DNA of 41,412 nucleotides from a virus: the IMG/VR virus record IMGVR_UViG_3300048444_000183, positions 1 through 41,412 of that record. One strand, given 5' to 3'. Of the stretch, positions 9,768-15,816 are shown in pieces. The notes beneath the pieces are model-generated. The model was not told where the DNA came from, did not search any database, and saw only the letters and a list, made by a program, of their open reading frames with translations. Within the stretch, counting starts at the first letter, position 1; each line of letters opens with the position of its first letter. The translations under genes were made by a program, and so were the position numbers.

Positions 9768-10133
9768 ATGACTCAACTCAGCACCCGCCAGCCCAATTTT
9801 CCTGAGAACCCCTCTGATGGTTTTCAGATCAAGGAAGATCTGCCAGATGGCAACGGCTATGTGATTTGGACGTACAACGCTCAATTCAATGAGTGGACGA
9901 ACGAGGTCTTCAAGGCAGCCTTAACTGGCTATGTCTACACCGATCAGGTGCGGACAAGGTCAGAGGAGATCCTGACTCAACAGGATGTCAACCTATACCT
10001 CGCTGACACTATGACCAAGAGGGTCTCAGCGTTGGAAGAGAAGCAGGATGTCAACCTATACCTCGCTGACACTATGACCAAGAGGGTCTCAGCGTTGGAA
10101 GAGAAGGTGGAAAGACTGCTTGAAAAACAGTGA
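9768..10133 (+). CDS. small tail-associated coiled-coil protein
   Basis: 121 residues, unrecognised family. The N-terminal half (about 60 residues, rich in aromatic residues, with GYVIWTYN) looks globular. The C-terminal half is a heptad-type coiled coil containing a perfect duplication of 21 residues (QDVNLYLADTMTKRVSALEE plus K). The gene sits between the fibre and the holin-like gene and overlaps the latter (GTGA). By position it may be a fibre accessory or chaperone protein, or a trimeric stalk. No clear Shine-Dalgarno precedes the ATG; the leader is pyrimidine-rich. Confidence 0.7.
   Translation: MTQLSTRQPNFPENPSDGFQIKEDLPDGNGYVIWTYNAQFNEWTNEVFKAALTGYVYTDQVRTRSEEILTQQDVNLYLADTMTKRVSALEEKQDVNLYLADTMTKRVSALEEKVERLLEKQ
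9981..10106 (+). repeat. perfect 63-bp tandem duplication
   Basis: The 63-bp unit at 9981-10043 is repeated without any difference at 10044-10106. It is a multiple of three, so it adds exactly 21 residues to a coiled coil. Identity at all synonymous sites means the duplication is recent or actively homogenised. Confidence 0.97.
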
Positions 10134-10339
10134 AACGTGAAACGTTTTTGTTGTGGATGCTGGCTGGCCTGCTTACGTGGCAGGCCGCCATCTTTTCCTA
10201 CGGGACGGTGATGTGTGCCAGGGCGAAGGAACCTAAGGAGGTATGCCCTGAACTAGGTGATCGCTTTGATGGTTTTGTAAATACCAGTCTTGGTGCAGTG
10301 CTAGGACTACTGGCTGGATCAGTGGTCAACAAGCCATGA
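10130..10339 (+). CDS. holin-like small membrane protein
   Basis: 69 residues with two hydrophobic segments (about residues 4-24 and 52-65), separated by a loop with two cysteines and charged residues. It resembles small proteins found beside lysis genes in many cyanophages. Location between the fibre genes and the lysozyme fits a role in lysis: a holin would permeabilise the inner membrane so the lysozyme reaches the peptidoglycan. It starts at a GTG overlapping the upstream TGA. The holin function is inferred from topology and context. Confidence 0.6.
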   Translation: MKRETFLLWMLAGLLTWQAAIFSYGTVMCARAKEPKEVCPELGDRFDGFVNTSLGAVLGLLAGSVVNKP

Positions 10340-10491
10340 GCTACTGGCAGCGATTTAGCTGGGCATTGCAGATCAATCGCTGGCCGGTGTCACTCAGCGA
10401 GGGTGTTTCCATAGCCACTAGGAAAGCCATAGCGCAATCTCTGCCTCTCTTCTCCGGCGCAATCCTGCCTCCACGGAACTACCGGGATTGA
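10336..10491 (+). CDS. possible small coupled ORF after the holin
   Basis: 51 residues, starting MSYWQRFSWAL at an ATG that overlaps the holin stop (ATGA), the coupling used by many genes here. Its last 74 bp run antisense into the 3' end of the lysozyme gene. The first 25 codons look natural. The later part is just the complement of the lysozyme gene, so the true end could be elsewhere or the ORF may be fortuitous. Confidence 0.35.
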   Translation: MSYWQRFSWALQINRWPVSLSEGVSIATRKAIAQSLPLFSGAILPPRNYRD

Positions 10492-11044
10492 CGTATAGGC
10501 GGAGCGCGTCGGGGACATCCACCCATCGCTTTTGGCTAAGGCAAGAAGTGATGGTACGAAAACCATCAGCACCGTAAAACATTGCCCCGCAGTTGAAAGA
10601 AAAAGAAAGCAGACAACCTTTCTGACCATCACTCATCTGGCTCCAATAAGGGATGCTTGATTCCTGCACGCCAAAGAAATATCCAAGGTGCCAGGTCAAT
10701 AGTTCTTCTGCTTTCTCCTCACTAATTGGCGGGTCATTAAATGAGACCTTGCGATTGTCTTCGTAGAAGGTGGCGCCATAGCCAATGGTCGCCACGCCTA
10801 CGCCGTCGTCGTAGACAGCAGTGCGTAGACCCTCGAACTCCTTGATCAGATCGATGGCTGCCTGCGGGATGCCAACGCTTTTCGGTGGTGGTGCTTCTCT
10901 GTATTTCTTGATCCACGGGGTGTCGTCTTCCAGCAAAGACACCGGCATGGCAGCAAAAAGAATCTCAATTGCTTCTTTCTGCTGTGGTTCTCCCTTGAAG
11001 AAGCGGAAGAAGTTTTCAAACCCTCCACGGGTCAGCCTTGTCAT
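10418..11044 (-). CDS. T4-type lysozyme (GH24 endolysin)
   Basis: 208 residues. The glycoside hydrolase family 24 triad is present with T4 lysozyme spacing: E71 (in EFEGLR), D80 (in YDDGVG) and T86 (in ATIGYG). It cleaves peptidoglycan glycan strands at lysis. Residues 1-55 are an extra N-terminal extension without an obvious signal peptide, so release by a holin is expected. I chose the ATG at 11044 over an upstream in-frame ATG because it directly follows the CACACACCAC leader seen before other leftward genes. It lies beyond the integrase terminator and has its own promoter-like motif, so it is probably expressed separately as a late gene. Confidence 0.88.
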   Translation of the reverse strand: MTRLTRGGFENFFRFFKGEPQQKEAIEILFAAMPVSLLEDDTPWIKKYREAPPPKSVGIPQAAIDLIKEFEGLRTAVYDDGVGVATIGYGATFYEDNRKVSFNDPPISEEKAEELLTWHLGYFFGVQESSIPYWSQMSDGQKGCLLSFSFNCGAMFYGADGFRTITSCLSQKRWVDVPDALRLYVNPGSSVEAGLRRRREAEIALWLS

Positions 11045-11068
11045 CGTGGTGTGTGCACTGTGCACCCA
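11045..11068 (-). promoter_or_regulatory. hairpin + CACACACCAC leader of lysozyme
   Basis: On the minus strand a GTGCA/TGCAC mini-hairpin is followed directly by CACACACCAC (11046-11055), one base, and the ATG. Same order of elements as before the other leftward genes. Confidence 0.55.
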
Positions 11069-11076
11069 GTATGGTC

Positions 11077-11086
11077 TGCACAGATG
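11077..11086 (-). promoter_or_regulatory. degenerate phage promoter motif before lysozyme
   Basis: Reads CATCTGTGCA on the minus strand, one mismatch from CACCTGTGCA, and points toward the lysozyme gene 33 bases away. It lies immediately after the integrase terminator. Confidence 0.4.
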
Positions 11087-11090
11087 CATA

Positions 11091-11161
11091 TAAAAAGCTC
11101 TGGACTGGACGGAGATACTCAGGAGGGGAAATGTTCCTGAGCCACCGGGCAGGCCAGAGCT
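11091..11161 (-). terminator. Rho-independent terminator after integrase
   Basis: On the minus strand, AGCTCTGG (11161-11154) pairs perfectly with CCAGAGCT (11103-11096) and is followed by TTTTTA. A second perfect stem, CTCAGGA/TCCTGAG (11141-11135 and 11124-11118), is nested inside. It would end leftward transcription of the integrase and regulator genes and insulate the lysozyme. Confidence 0.7.
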
Positions 11162-11193
11162 GATCGAGCGATTGAAAGAGAGAGGGCCGCGGC

Positions 11194-12201
11194 CTAAGCC
11201 TCAAGCGCGGAAACGCAAGACAACAAAGCGTCGGTCTGGACGTGCAAGTAACGCTTCACGCTCTTGAGTGAGGACCAGCCTCCAAACGTCATGATCTGAG
11301 CCAGCGAAACGTTGGCTTCTGCCAGACGTGTTGCGCAGGTGTGCCTGGTGCAGTGAATTGTCAGGCGTGGGTCAGTGATGCCAAGCAGTGCCTTGCCTTC
11401 GTTAAACCAGCGGTTAAACGTGTCATATGAGACCTCGAACATCTGGCCGCGGCGGTGTTGATACTTGGCTGCAATCTGCTGTGCTCGCTTGGTTAGAGGC
11501 ACGCTTCCCAGGTTGTTGGCCTTCCGGTCCTCAAACGTGACCCGGGCTGCCTGTAGGTCCACATCCCAGGTCTTGAGCCTGTTGATCTCGCCCCAGCGTG
11601 CGCAGCTATCGAGGAGGAAACAAAAAATGTCCGCGCCTTCCTCCCGCCCTGGGTACTGCCTGAAGTAAGCGATGAATGCCTGCTCTTCTTCCTTGCTGAA
11701 CACCCTGTCCTTCAGGGCCTTACTGCCCAACTTCTTGGGGAACTTTGGGGCACGGTCCACCAGCTCATCTTCGATGGCATCGGTGAAGATGCTGCGAACG
11801 ATGGCCAGCTTCTTGTTCACCGTGCCGGCTCTGTTGCCGGTGCTGATGAAGTAGTTCTGCATGGCCAGTAGGTCGTCCTTGTCGATGGCGGACAAGAGCG
11901 TGTCCCTGCCGAGGAAATCCAGCACCTGCTTGAGATAAGACCAGACAGCATCCTTCGATTTGATGTGCGCCCAACGGTCAGCGAGCGACCGGTCAGCAGC
12001 TTCCTTCAATGTGATGGTCGAAGGAACAGTGACGCCCACCCGTGCAGAGGTGGCGTGCTGCAACAGCAGCTGATTCAGCAGTTCTGCCCGGCGTGCCTTG
12101 GCTTCTGCCTTGGTCTTGCAGACAGCAGTCTTCCTGTTGCCTTGGTGGGAGACAGAAACCTCCCAGCCCCGATGAGTGGGCCTAATCCCTTTGATGTCCA
12201 T
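11194..12201 (-). CDS. int: tyrosine recombinase integrase
   Basis: 335 residues with a full tyrosine recombinase active site: R202 (CARWGEI), K227 (DRKANN), H283 and R286 (HCTRHT), W309 (GGWSS) in the second histidine position, and nucleophile Y318 (RYLH). Residues 1-60 look like an arm-binding domain and about 61-160 like the core-binding domain. The family integrates and excises phage DNA at an att site. It is intact, so lysogeny or site-specific integration is possible, as proposed for several cyanopodoviruses. The start follows two tandem copies of the CA-rich leader. No attP was recognised nearby. Confidence 0.93.
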   Translation of the reverse strand: MDIKGIRPTHRGWEVSVSHQGNRKTAVCKTKAEAKARRAELLNQLLLQHATSARVGVTVPSTITLKEAADRSLADRWAHIKSKDAVWSYLKQVLDFLGRDTLLSAIDKDDLLAMQNYFISTGNRAGTVNKKLAIVRSIFTDAIEDELVDRAPKFPKKLGSKALKDRVFSKEEEQAFIAYFRQYPGREEGADIFCFLLDSCARWGEINRLKTWDVDLQAARVTFEDRKANNLGSVPLTKRAQQIAAKYQHRRGQMFEVSYDTFNRWFNEGKALLGITDPRLTIHCTRHTCATRLAEANVSLAQIMTFGGWSSLKSVKRYLHVQTDALLSCVSALEA

Positions 12202-12233
12202 GGTTGGTGGTGGTGTGTGGTGGTGTGTGGTGG
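12202..12233 (-). promoter_or_regulatory. CACACACCAC leader of integrase (two copies)
   Basis: The minus strand carries two tandem CACACACCAC copies between the stop of the upstream gene and the integrase ATG. No Shine-Dalgarno sequence is visible. This is the only place where the leader element is doubled. Confidence 0.55.
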
Positions 12234-12551
12234 CTAGATGCCTTGCAACTGACGGGAGAGGGCCTTCCCTTTTGGTGTGAGCATGATTAGAAACCGACGA
12301 CCCTCAGCAGGGTCACGGACTACGCAAAGCAGATCAAACCCCGGCTGGCCCTTCCTATTGGTTTCGCCGAGAGCCATAACAGTGCGGCTAACAGCTGAAT
12401 TGGTCAGGTCTAGTTCGTCCATTACCTTCTGAAAGGTGCACATATTGTTCTCCGCCACAACAATGAACACTTGCGCGAAATGAAGCGGGAAGTGAGTCGG
12501 GCTAAGAACAGCGAAAGGGGCCAGAGCCCTCGCCAGTTGACGTAGATCCAT
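12234..12551 (-). CDS. MarR-like winged-helix regulator
   Basis: 105 residues. A helix-turn-helix core (MDELDLTNSAVSRTVMAL, about residues 44-61) is followed by a wing (LLCVVRDPAEGRRFLIMLTPKG, about 74-95), the layout of MarR proteins, which bind palindromic DNA as dimers. It is shorter than typical MarR proteins (about 140 residues) and lacks a clear dimerisation helix pair. GGAAAGGTGG precedes the ATG. It lies immediately upstream of the integrase, so control of integrase or of the lysis-lysogeny choice is plausible. It is one of three diverged homologues in this cluster. Confidence 0.65.
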   Translation of the reverse strand: MDLRQLARALAPFAVLSPTHFPLHFAQVFIVVAENNMCTFQKVMDELDLTNSAVSRTVMALGETNRKGQPGFDLLCVVRDPAEGRRFLIMLTPKGKALSRQLQGI

Positions 12552-12729
12552 CCACCTTTCCTAGGATGATTTTGGCGCGAATGGTAGGTCGAAATTGAGC
12601 ATTTCCCTAGGTCTTGGAAGACAACAATAGAAGTGAGGCACTGCTTTCTTGGCAGGTCGAAAGCGAGCAGGATGCGAGCTGATGACGGCACAAGTTGTTA
12701 CAAGTGTAGAGCAAAAAGTGTTGAAGACA

Positions 12730-13062
12730 TTAGTCCATGGCGGGCGCCGTTGTAACCAAGGATTGAACAGAGCCGAGCAGGTCTTCAGCTTCACTGGTCA
12801 GAAAGAACTGCTGACCCTGCTGATGCGGGTGTTTTCTGCTCAGCACCAGTGGAATAGACGCCCCTGTGAGCTTGCCGTCCACATACCTGGGCACACCCCG
12901 GAAGATGTCCACACGGCGGAAAACGGTGCGTTCAGCGATGCCGCTGGCTTTAACCAGCTCTGGCCTGTTATCAATGCCCGCCCCTATTAGGGCAAGCAGT
13001 TGCAGGTCTTGAATGGTGAGATGACTTAATTGGTCCATCAATTCATTGGGTTCAGTGGTCAT
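12730..13062 (-). CDS. winged-helix protein, MarR-like (divergent)
   Basis: 110 residues. The layout parallels its two neighbours: LTIQDLQLLALIG, then a helix-turn-helix (RPELVKASGIAERTVFRRVD, about residues 33-52), then a wing ending FLTSEAEDLL. It is more diverged than the 12234 and 13659 genes. It starts with an ATG overlapping the upstream stop (ATGA at 13059-13062), so it belongs to the small leftward operon. A 178-bp gap follows before the next gene and holds an imperfect dyad (CACAAG-N6-CAAGTG, 12689-12706) that could be an operator. DNA binding is inferred. Confidence 0.55.
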   Translation of the reverse strand: MTTEPNELMDQLSHLTIQDLQLLALIGAGIDNRPELVKASGIAERTVFRRVDIFRGVPRYVDGKLTGASIPLVLSRKHPHQQGQQFFLTSEAEDLLGSVQSLVTTAPAMD

Positions 13063-13235
13063 TTAGTCGGCCCTTCCTTATCTGACGGGATGTGACCACG
13101 AGAAAGGGCCTCGTAGTAGGCCCTCTCAAGTGTTGTCAGCCCTTCAGAGTGCCTGGCGTGCAGAGCAGCGATGGCACGAGCCCGGGCCTGTTTGCAGTAG
13201 TCCTGCGGCCTGCTGTTCCAGTTAGGGGCTGCCAT
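13059..13235 (-). CDS. small hypothetical protein (58 aa)
   Basis: Starts MAAPNWNSRPQDYC; it is basic and mostly helical. It starts with an ATG overlapping the stop of the upstream gene (TGATG at 13233-13237) and ends overlapping the next start (ATGA at 13059-13062). This two-sided stop-start overlap is the main evidence that it is a real gene. Family not recognised. Confidence 0.6.
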   Translation of the reverse strand: MAAPNWNSRPQDYCKQARARAIAALHARHSEGLTTLERAYYEALSRGHIPSDKEGPTK

Positions 13236-13534
13236 CAGCGGTTTTCCTCAAACCACCACTTACCTGTCCTGTCCTTCTGCTCATACCGAGCCCAGCGTCT
13301 GCATTGCCAGTCAGACGGAATGCGGACGGTGCCATACAGGCCATCCCCGTCAAAATCGACCGACCTAAAGCGTTCAGGAAACATGTCGGACGCCATGCAT
13401 CGGTCAACATCAGCAAGAAAGTTTTTTTCTTCCTGTCTGCGTTCTGCCTCTGCTCTGAAGTGGCCAGCGACTGGACCACCAAGCCACCAGGCCAGACCCA
13501 GCCCGGTGACAACTGCTAACGGATGCACTCTCAC
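13235..13534 (-). CDS. small membrane-anchored hypothetical protein
   Basis: 99 residues. Residues 5-24 (LAVVTGLGLAWWLGGPVAGH) form one hydrophobic segment, likely a membrane anchor or uncleaved signal. A charged helix follows, then a segment with DFDGDG resembling an EF-hand-type calcium loop (about residues 59-64). It has the clearest Shine-Dalgarno in this cluster (AGGAGGG, 7 bases before the GTG). It overlaps the upstream gene by GTGA. Function unknown; it could alter the cell envelope of the infected or lysogenic host. Confidence 0.6.
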   Translation of the reverse strand: MRVHPLAVVTGLGLAWWLGGPVAGHFRAEAERRQEEKNFLADVDRCMASDMFPERFRSVDFDGDGLYGTVRIPSDWQCRRWARYEQKDRTGKWWFEENR

Positions 13535-13665
13535 TTGCTTGCCCTCCTAGTGGTTTTGGCGGTGGTTGGTTTCTGCTGTTCGATCAATGCCGTTAGCAGT
13601 TGTTTGATGTCTGCCAGGTCCTGACGAATCGCTGCCAGGTCCCTGTCGGTGTTCGTGTTCAGCAT
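13531..13665 (-). CDS. small coiled-coil protein (44 aa)
   Basis: MLNTNTDRDLAAIRQDLADI start, then a leucine heptad pattern to about residue 30 and a basic tail. Its ATG overlaps the stop of the upstream winged-helix gene (ATGCTGA), and its TGA overlaps the next GTG start (GTGA). The chain of overlaps supports a true gene. A small oligomerising or antagonist peptide is conceivable; nothing specific is visible. Confidence 0.6.
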   Translation of the reverse strand: MLNTNTDRDLAAIRQDLADIKQLLTALIEQQKPTTAKTTRRASK

Positions 13666-13985
13666 TGCCCTGCCGTGTTGATGTCCGCCAAAAACTGACG
13701 GCCCTTGGCTGTGAGATAAATCAAGATCAAGCGATCGTCTTCTATGTCCCGCACGGATTTCACCAGCCCATAGGACTTATGGCGTTCTGTCTTGATCGGC
13801 CCAGAACCCCACACGTCAATGCTTCTCGACACTGCTGAGAGAGTCACGTTCAGCTCTTGGCAGATCTCTGTCTGAGACAGACCCGGTTTGGCATCAACCG
13901 TTTGCAAGAAGATCAACTGACGAACTGTCAGATCTGGATATTGAGAAAGTGCTGTCTTGTGAGCAGCTAACAGGTTGAACGTCAT
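13659..13985 (-). CDS. MarR-like winged-helix regulator
   Basis: 108 residues. LTVRQLIFLQTV starts the first helix. The helix-turn-helix is about residues 37-58 (LSQTEICQELNVTLSAVSRS) and the wing contains SVRDIEDDRLILIYLTAKG. It is the clearest MarR-like protein of the three in this region and is first in a four-gene overlapping run (13985 to 13059) that leads into the 12730 gene. The ATG follows a hairpin and CACACACCACCAC leader. A role as a repressor or decision regulator is inferred from fold and neighbourhood. Confidence 0.68.
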   Translation of the reverse strand: MTFNLLAAHKTALSQYPDLTVRQLIFLQTVDAKPGLSQTEICQELNVTLSAVSRSIDVWGSGPIKTERHKSYGLVKSVRDIEDDRLILIYLTAKGRQFLADINTAGQC

Positions 13986-14034
13986 GGTCAGTAGTGGTGG
14001 TGTGTGTTGGTGTTAGGCATCAGAACGCCTCAAC
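13986..14034 (-). promoter_or_regulatory. hairpin + CACACACCACCAC leader
   Basis: On the minus strand GTTGAGGC (14034-14027) pairs with GCCTAAC (14018-14012) with one bulge, then CACACACCACCAC (14006-13994), then ACTGACC and the ATG at 13985. The stop codon of the upstream gene lies inside the hairpin. Confidence 0.55.
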
Positions 14035-14391
14035 AGTTCCATCAGTGTTGAGCAGTAGATCGATCCCGGGGAATTGATGAGCCAATTTGGTCAGGCGATC
14101 ACCCCATGGTTCAGCCCATCGCCCTGCATCCCAAAACCCGGTCCCGTGATGGTTACGGGTCAGAGCAAAGTCATGGGCTAGGTAGTCCCAGGCATCCATG
14201 CCCGGTTCTGTCATCCGCAGCAGCTGGTCTTCTGGCTCGAAATCATCCGGCAGCAGTGAACAGAACCGGTTCCAGTCCTTCTCACAGGTGGCGATCAACT
14301 CAGCTGAAGCATCGAATTGATCAGCGGGTTGATCGTCATCACCGACGGTTGATGACCAAAGCAGGGCGCCCAGATAGGAATTGACGGACAT
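14020..14391 (-). CDS. hypothetical acidic protein (123 aa)
   Basis: Starts MSVNSYLGALLWSSTV. It is acidic, with several tryptophans and a WDYLAHDFALTRNHHGTGFW segment typical of small phage proteins that occur beside other accessory genes. No catalytic motif is visible. I chose the ATG at 14391, directly after the CA-rich leader, over an in-frame ATG 20 codons upstream that would read through the leader itself. Confidence 0.65.
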   Translation of the reverse strand: MSVNSYLGALLWSSTVGDDDQPADQFDASAELIATCEKDWNRFCSLLPDDFEPEDQLLRMTEPGMDAWDYLAHDFALTRNHHGTGFWDAGRWAEPWGDRLTKLAHQFPGIDLLLNTDGTVEAF

Positions 14392-14494
14392 CGTTAGTGG
14401 TGGTGGTGTGTGCAGGGAATGGCTGAGCAATCGCCCAGCCGAGAACAACACCGACTGCCATCAGGGCAGCCGGATGAACAGGACGGGAAGTCAT
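14339..14494 (-). CDS. possible small membrane protein (51 aa)
   Basis: Starts MTSRPVHPAALMAVGVVLGW. One hydrophobic segment (about residues 9-25) ends in AQPFPA, like a signal peptide or anchor. Its ATG overlaps the stop of the 215-residue gene (TGATG). It overlaps the first 53 bp of the 14391 gene in another frame and contains that gene's hairpin and leader. It is either a real overprinted gene or an ORF created by the leader. Confidence 0.4.
   Translation of the reverse strand: MTSRPVHPAALMAVGVVLGWAIAQPFPAHTTTTNDVRQFLSGRPALVINRR
14392..14440 (-). promoter_or_regulatory. hairpin + CACACACCACCAC leader
   Basis: On the minus strand an 8-bp stem GGCTGGGC/GCTCAGCC with a 4-base loop (14440-14421) is followed by CACACACCACCACCAC (14412-14397), TAACG and the ATG at 14391. 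Confidence 0.55.
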
Positions 14495-15141
14495 CAATCA
14501 ACCTCCTGCAGCTTTGAGATACGGCACGAATCAGGGCACGGATACGCCGTCAGCTGTTTGAACGCTGCCTTAGCTGCCCTATACGCCGCACCTGCTGCAT
14601 CCACTTGCTCAGGCCAGTCACTCTCCAGCCGTTCCCACCGGGTTGCGTTTCGTTCTGCAGCTGCTGAGAAATAAGCAGCGTTGCGTTCTCTGATCTGCTC
14701 AACATCAACAACCGGCAACGTCGTGTCACCTAGTGCCGTTGGAATTGTCAGACGAACAGCTGAGCCGCTTTCGTAGTTCCCACGGACATACTCCATGGTG
14801 TTCAGAATCACCAAGCCATAGTCCTGAATCAAGCAGCACTCCTGGCCGATCAGCTCTGCAATCGGTTTCAGAACACGCCGCGTCAGTTTCTTCCCCTCAA
14901 CACGCTTCAGAACCGTCAGCATCCGCTCAGCTGTTTCCATCTGAGCCACTTCCCGTTCGTGCTCGTCCTGCAACAGCTGACGGGTGGTCTGCACATTCCG
15001 CAGGCGATACATCCCGCGCAGTTCGCCGTTAGGTCCTGTCGTCAGCAGAGCAAACTCCTTCTCAGCCAGTGCTGAGTCCTCGAACTGCTCAACAGTCGCC
15101 CAACGGCCGCGGCCCTTGTGTTGCTCAATCAGATAAGTCAT
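14494..15141 (-). CDS. hypothetical protein (215 aa)
   Basis: Largest of the leftward accessory genes apart from integrase; family not recognised. The N-terminal half has a long charged helical stretch (QTTRQLLQDEHEREVAQMET, about residues 51-70). The middle has beta-rich sequence (CCLIQDYGLVILNTMEYV), and the C-terminal third is helical and alanine-rich. There is no signal peptide or membrane segment. The ATG follows a strong hairpin and the CA-rich leader. Confidence 0.68.
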   Translation of the reverse strand: MTYLIEQHKGRGRWATVEQFEDSALAEKEFALLTTGPNGELRGMYRLRNVQTTRQLLQDEHEREVAQMETAERMLTVLKRVEGKKLTRRVLKPIAELIGQECCLIQDYGLVILNTMEYVRGNYESGSAVRLTIPTALGDTTLPVVDVEQIRERNAAYFSAAAERNATRWERLESDWPEQVDAAGAAYRAAKAAFKQLTAYPCPDSCRISKLQEVD

Positions 15142-15230
15142 TGGTCAGTTGGTGGTGTGTGTTGCCCTGCAGAACAGGGCAATGCCTGGCCAGGGGATTC
15201 GATCCCCCGGCGTCTCGCTTGTGGCCAGGC
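15142..15230 (-). promoter_or_regulatory. structured leader with two hairpins
   Basis: Reading leftward: GCCTGGCCA (15230-15222) pairs perfectly with TGGCCAGGC (15192-15184), enclosing a GGGG/CCCC stem whose loop resembles a tRNA T-loop. Next comes a perfect 8-bp stem TTGCCCTG/CAGGGCAA (15182-15175 and 15169-15162), then CACACACCACC and the ATG at 15141. It is not a complete tRNA, since D and anticodon arms are absent. Confidence 0.55.
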
Positions 15231-15235
15231 GGTGA

Positions 15236-15442
15236 TTAACTCGCTGATGCTGCTACCTCAATTAGCTGTAGTTGATGGCTTGGGTATCTCCCGATCATTC
15301 GATCTAACTGTTTAATCGCTGCTTCCTTTGTCGCGTGCACTGTGTAAGTGCAATAAGACCCGTCAAGCCTCAGAGTCTTAATGGCCCAGTGGTTGATCCC
15401 GTTCAGGCTGTTTGGTGGGTAAAACAGACGCTCGCTTTTCAT
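15236..15442 (-). CDS. small hypothetical protein (68 aa)
   Basis: Starts MKSERLFYPPNSLNG. The pattern is beta-strands, then a helix (ATKEAAIKQLDRMIGRY), then a final strand, a compact alpha/beta fold. No motif is recognised. The ATG is preceded by a CA-rich leader with ten T residues directly upstream of it on the minus strand. It is probably part of the leftward accessory cluster, expressed with the 15604 gene or from the palindrome-rich gap between them. Confidence 0.58.
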   Translation of the reverse strand: MKSERLFYPPNSLNGINHWAIKTLRLDGSYCTYTVHATKEAAIKQLDRMIGRYPSHQLQLIEVAASAS

Positions 15443-15466
15443 GGTTTCTCGTGGTGGTGGTGTGTG
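15443..15466 (-). promoter_or_regulatory. CACACACCACCAC leader
   Basis: On the minus strand ACACACACCACCACCAC (15467-15451) precedes GAGAAACC and the ATG at 15442. A run of ten T (15477-15468) lies just before the element. Confidence 0.5.
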
Positions 15467-15494
15467 TAAAAAAAAAAGAGATCAGACAGCCCTA

Positions 15495-15540
15495 GATACC
15501 AATTGGTATCAGTTGTGATCACTGTCCCTTCGTTGAAGGG
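15495..15540. promoter_or_regulatory. palindrome cluster, candidate operator
   Basis: A perfect 16-bp palindrome GATACCAATTGGTATC (15495-15510), an 8-bp palindrome GTGATCAC (15515-15522) and a CCCTTC/GAAGGG hairpin (15526-15540) lie within 46 bp between two leftward genes. Three MarR-like proteins encoded downstream are plausible binders. Function is inferred from symmetry only. Confidence 0.4.
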
Positions 15541-15603
15541 TTACCGCGGAGGGCTAAGACCTTGCCTCCCGTTGGTCAGCAACGCCCTAGCCGTCCGGGT
15601 TGA

Positions 15604-15816
15604 TCAGTTATGGCGATACAGATAATCGAAGCAGTCCTGATTGTTCGTGATGTAGTCCTGCAGGTCGATCAGCTCCTCAAAAGCCTCGCCGTGCTGCTCC
15701 CCGCAGCCATCCATCAACAGATAAATGACATTGCCCTCCTCGTCCTTGCTCTTCTTCGCCCAGAACGATGAACAGTTGTCCAGCGCGTTGGCCAGCTGCT
15801 GAAACGTGTAAGCCAT
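15604..15816 (-). CDS. small acidic hypothetical protein (70 aa)
   Basis: MAYTFQQLANALDNCSSFWA start. It is acidic, rich in D, E and N, and ends in LQDYITNNQDCFDYLYRHN. Two or three helices are predicted by eye. It is the first gene of the leftward module, adjacent to the large divergent control region. Small acidic early proteins of T7-like phages often act as inhibitors or DNA mimics, but nothing here proves that. The ATG follows a perfect 7-bp hairpin and the CA-rich leader. Confidence 0.6.
   Translation of the reverse strand: MAYTFQQLANALDNCSSFWAKKSKDEEGNVIYLLMDGCGEQHGEAFEELIDLQDYITNNQDCFDYLYRHN

Noticed and set aside
11091-11193. attP core next to the integrase
   Set aside because: The inverted repeats here are better explained as a terminator, and no tRNA-like segment is visible. 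A host genome comparison would be needed.
12561-12794. 77-codon minus-strand ORF in the gap between two winged-helix genes
   Set aside because: Overlaps a better gene at 12730-13062, its composition is unlike a protein (many Cys, Pro, Phe), and there is no coupling or ribosome site.
15184-15230. tRNA gene suggested by the T-loop-like GATTCGATC between G and C runs
   Set aside because: Only an acceptor-like stem and a T-like arm are present, with about 15 bases between them. D and anticodon arms are missing.
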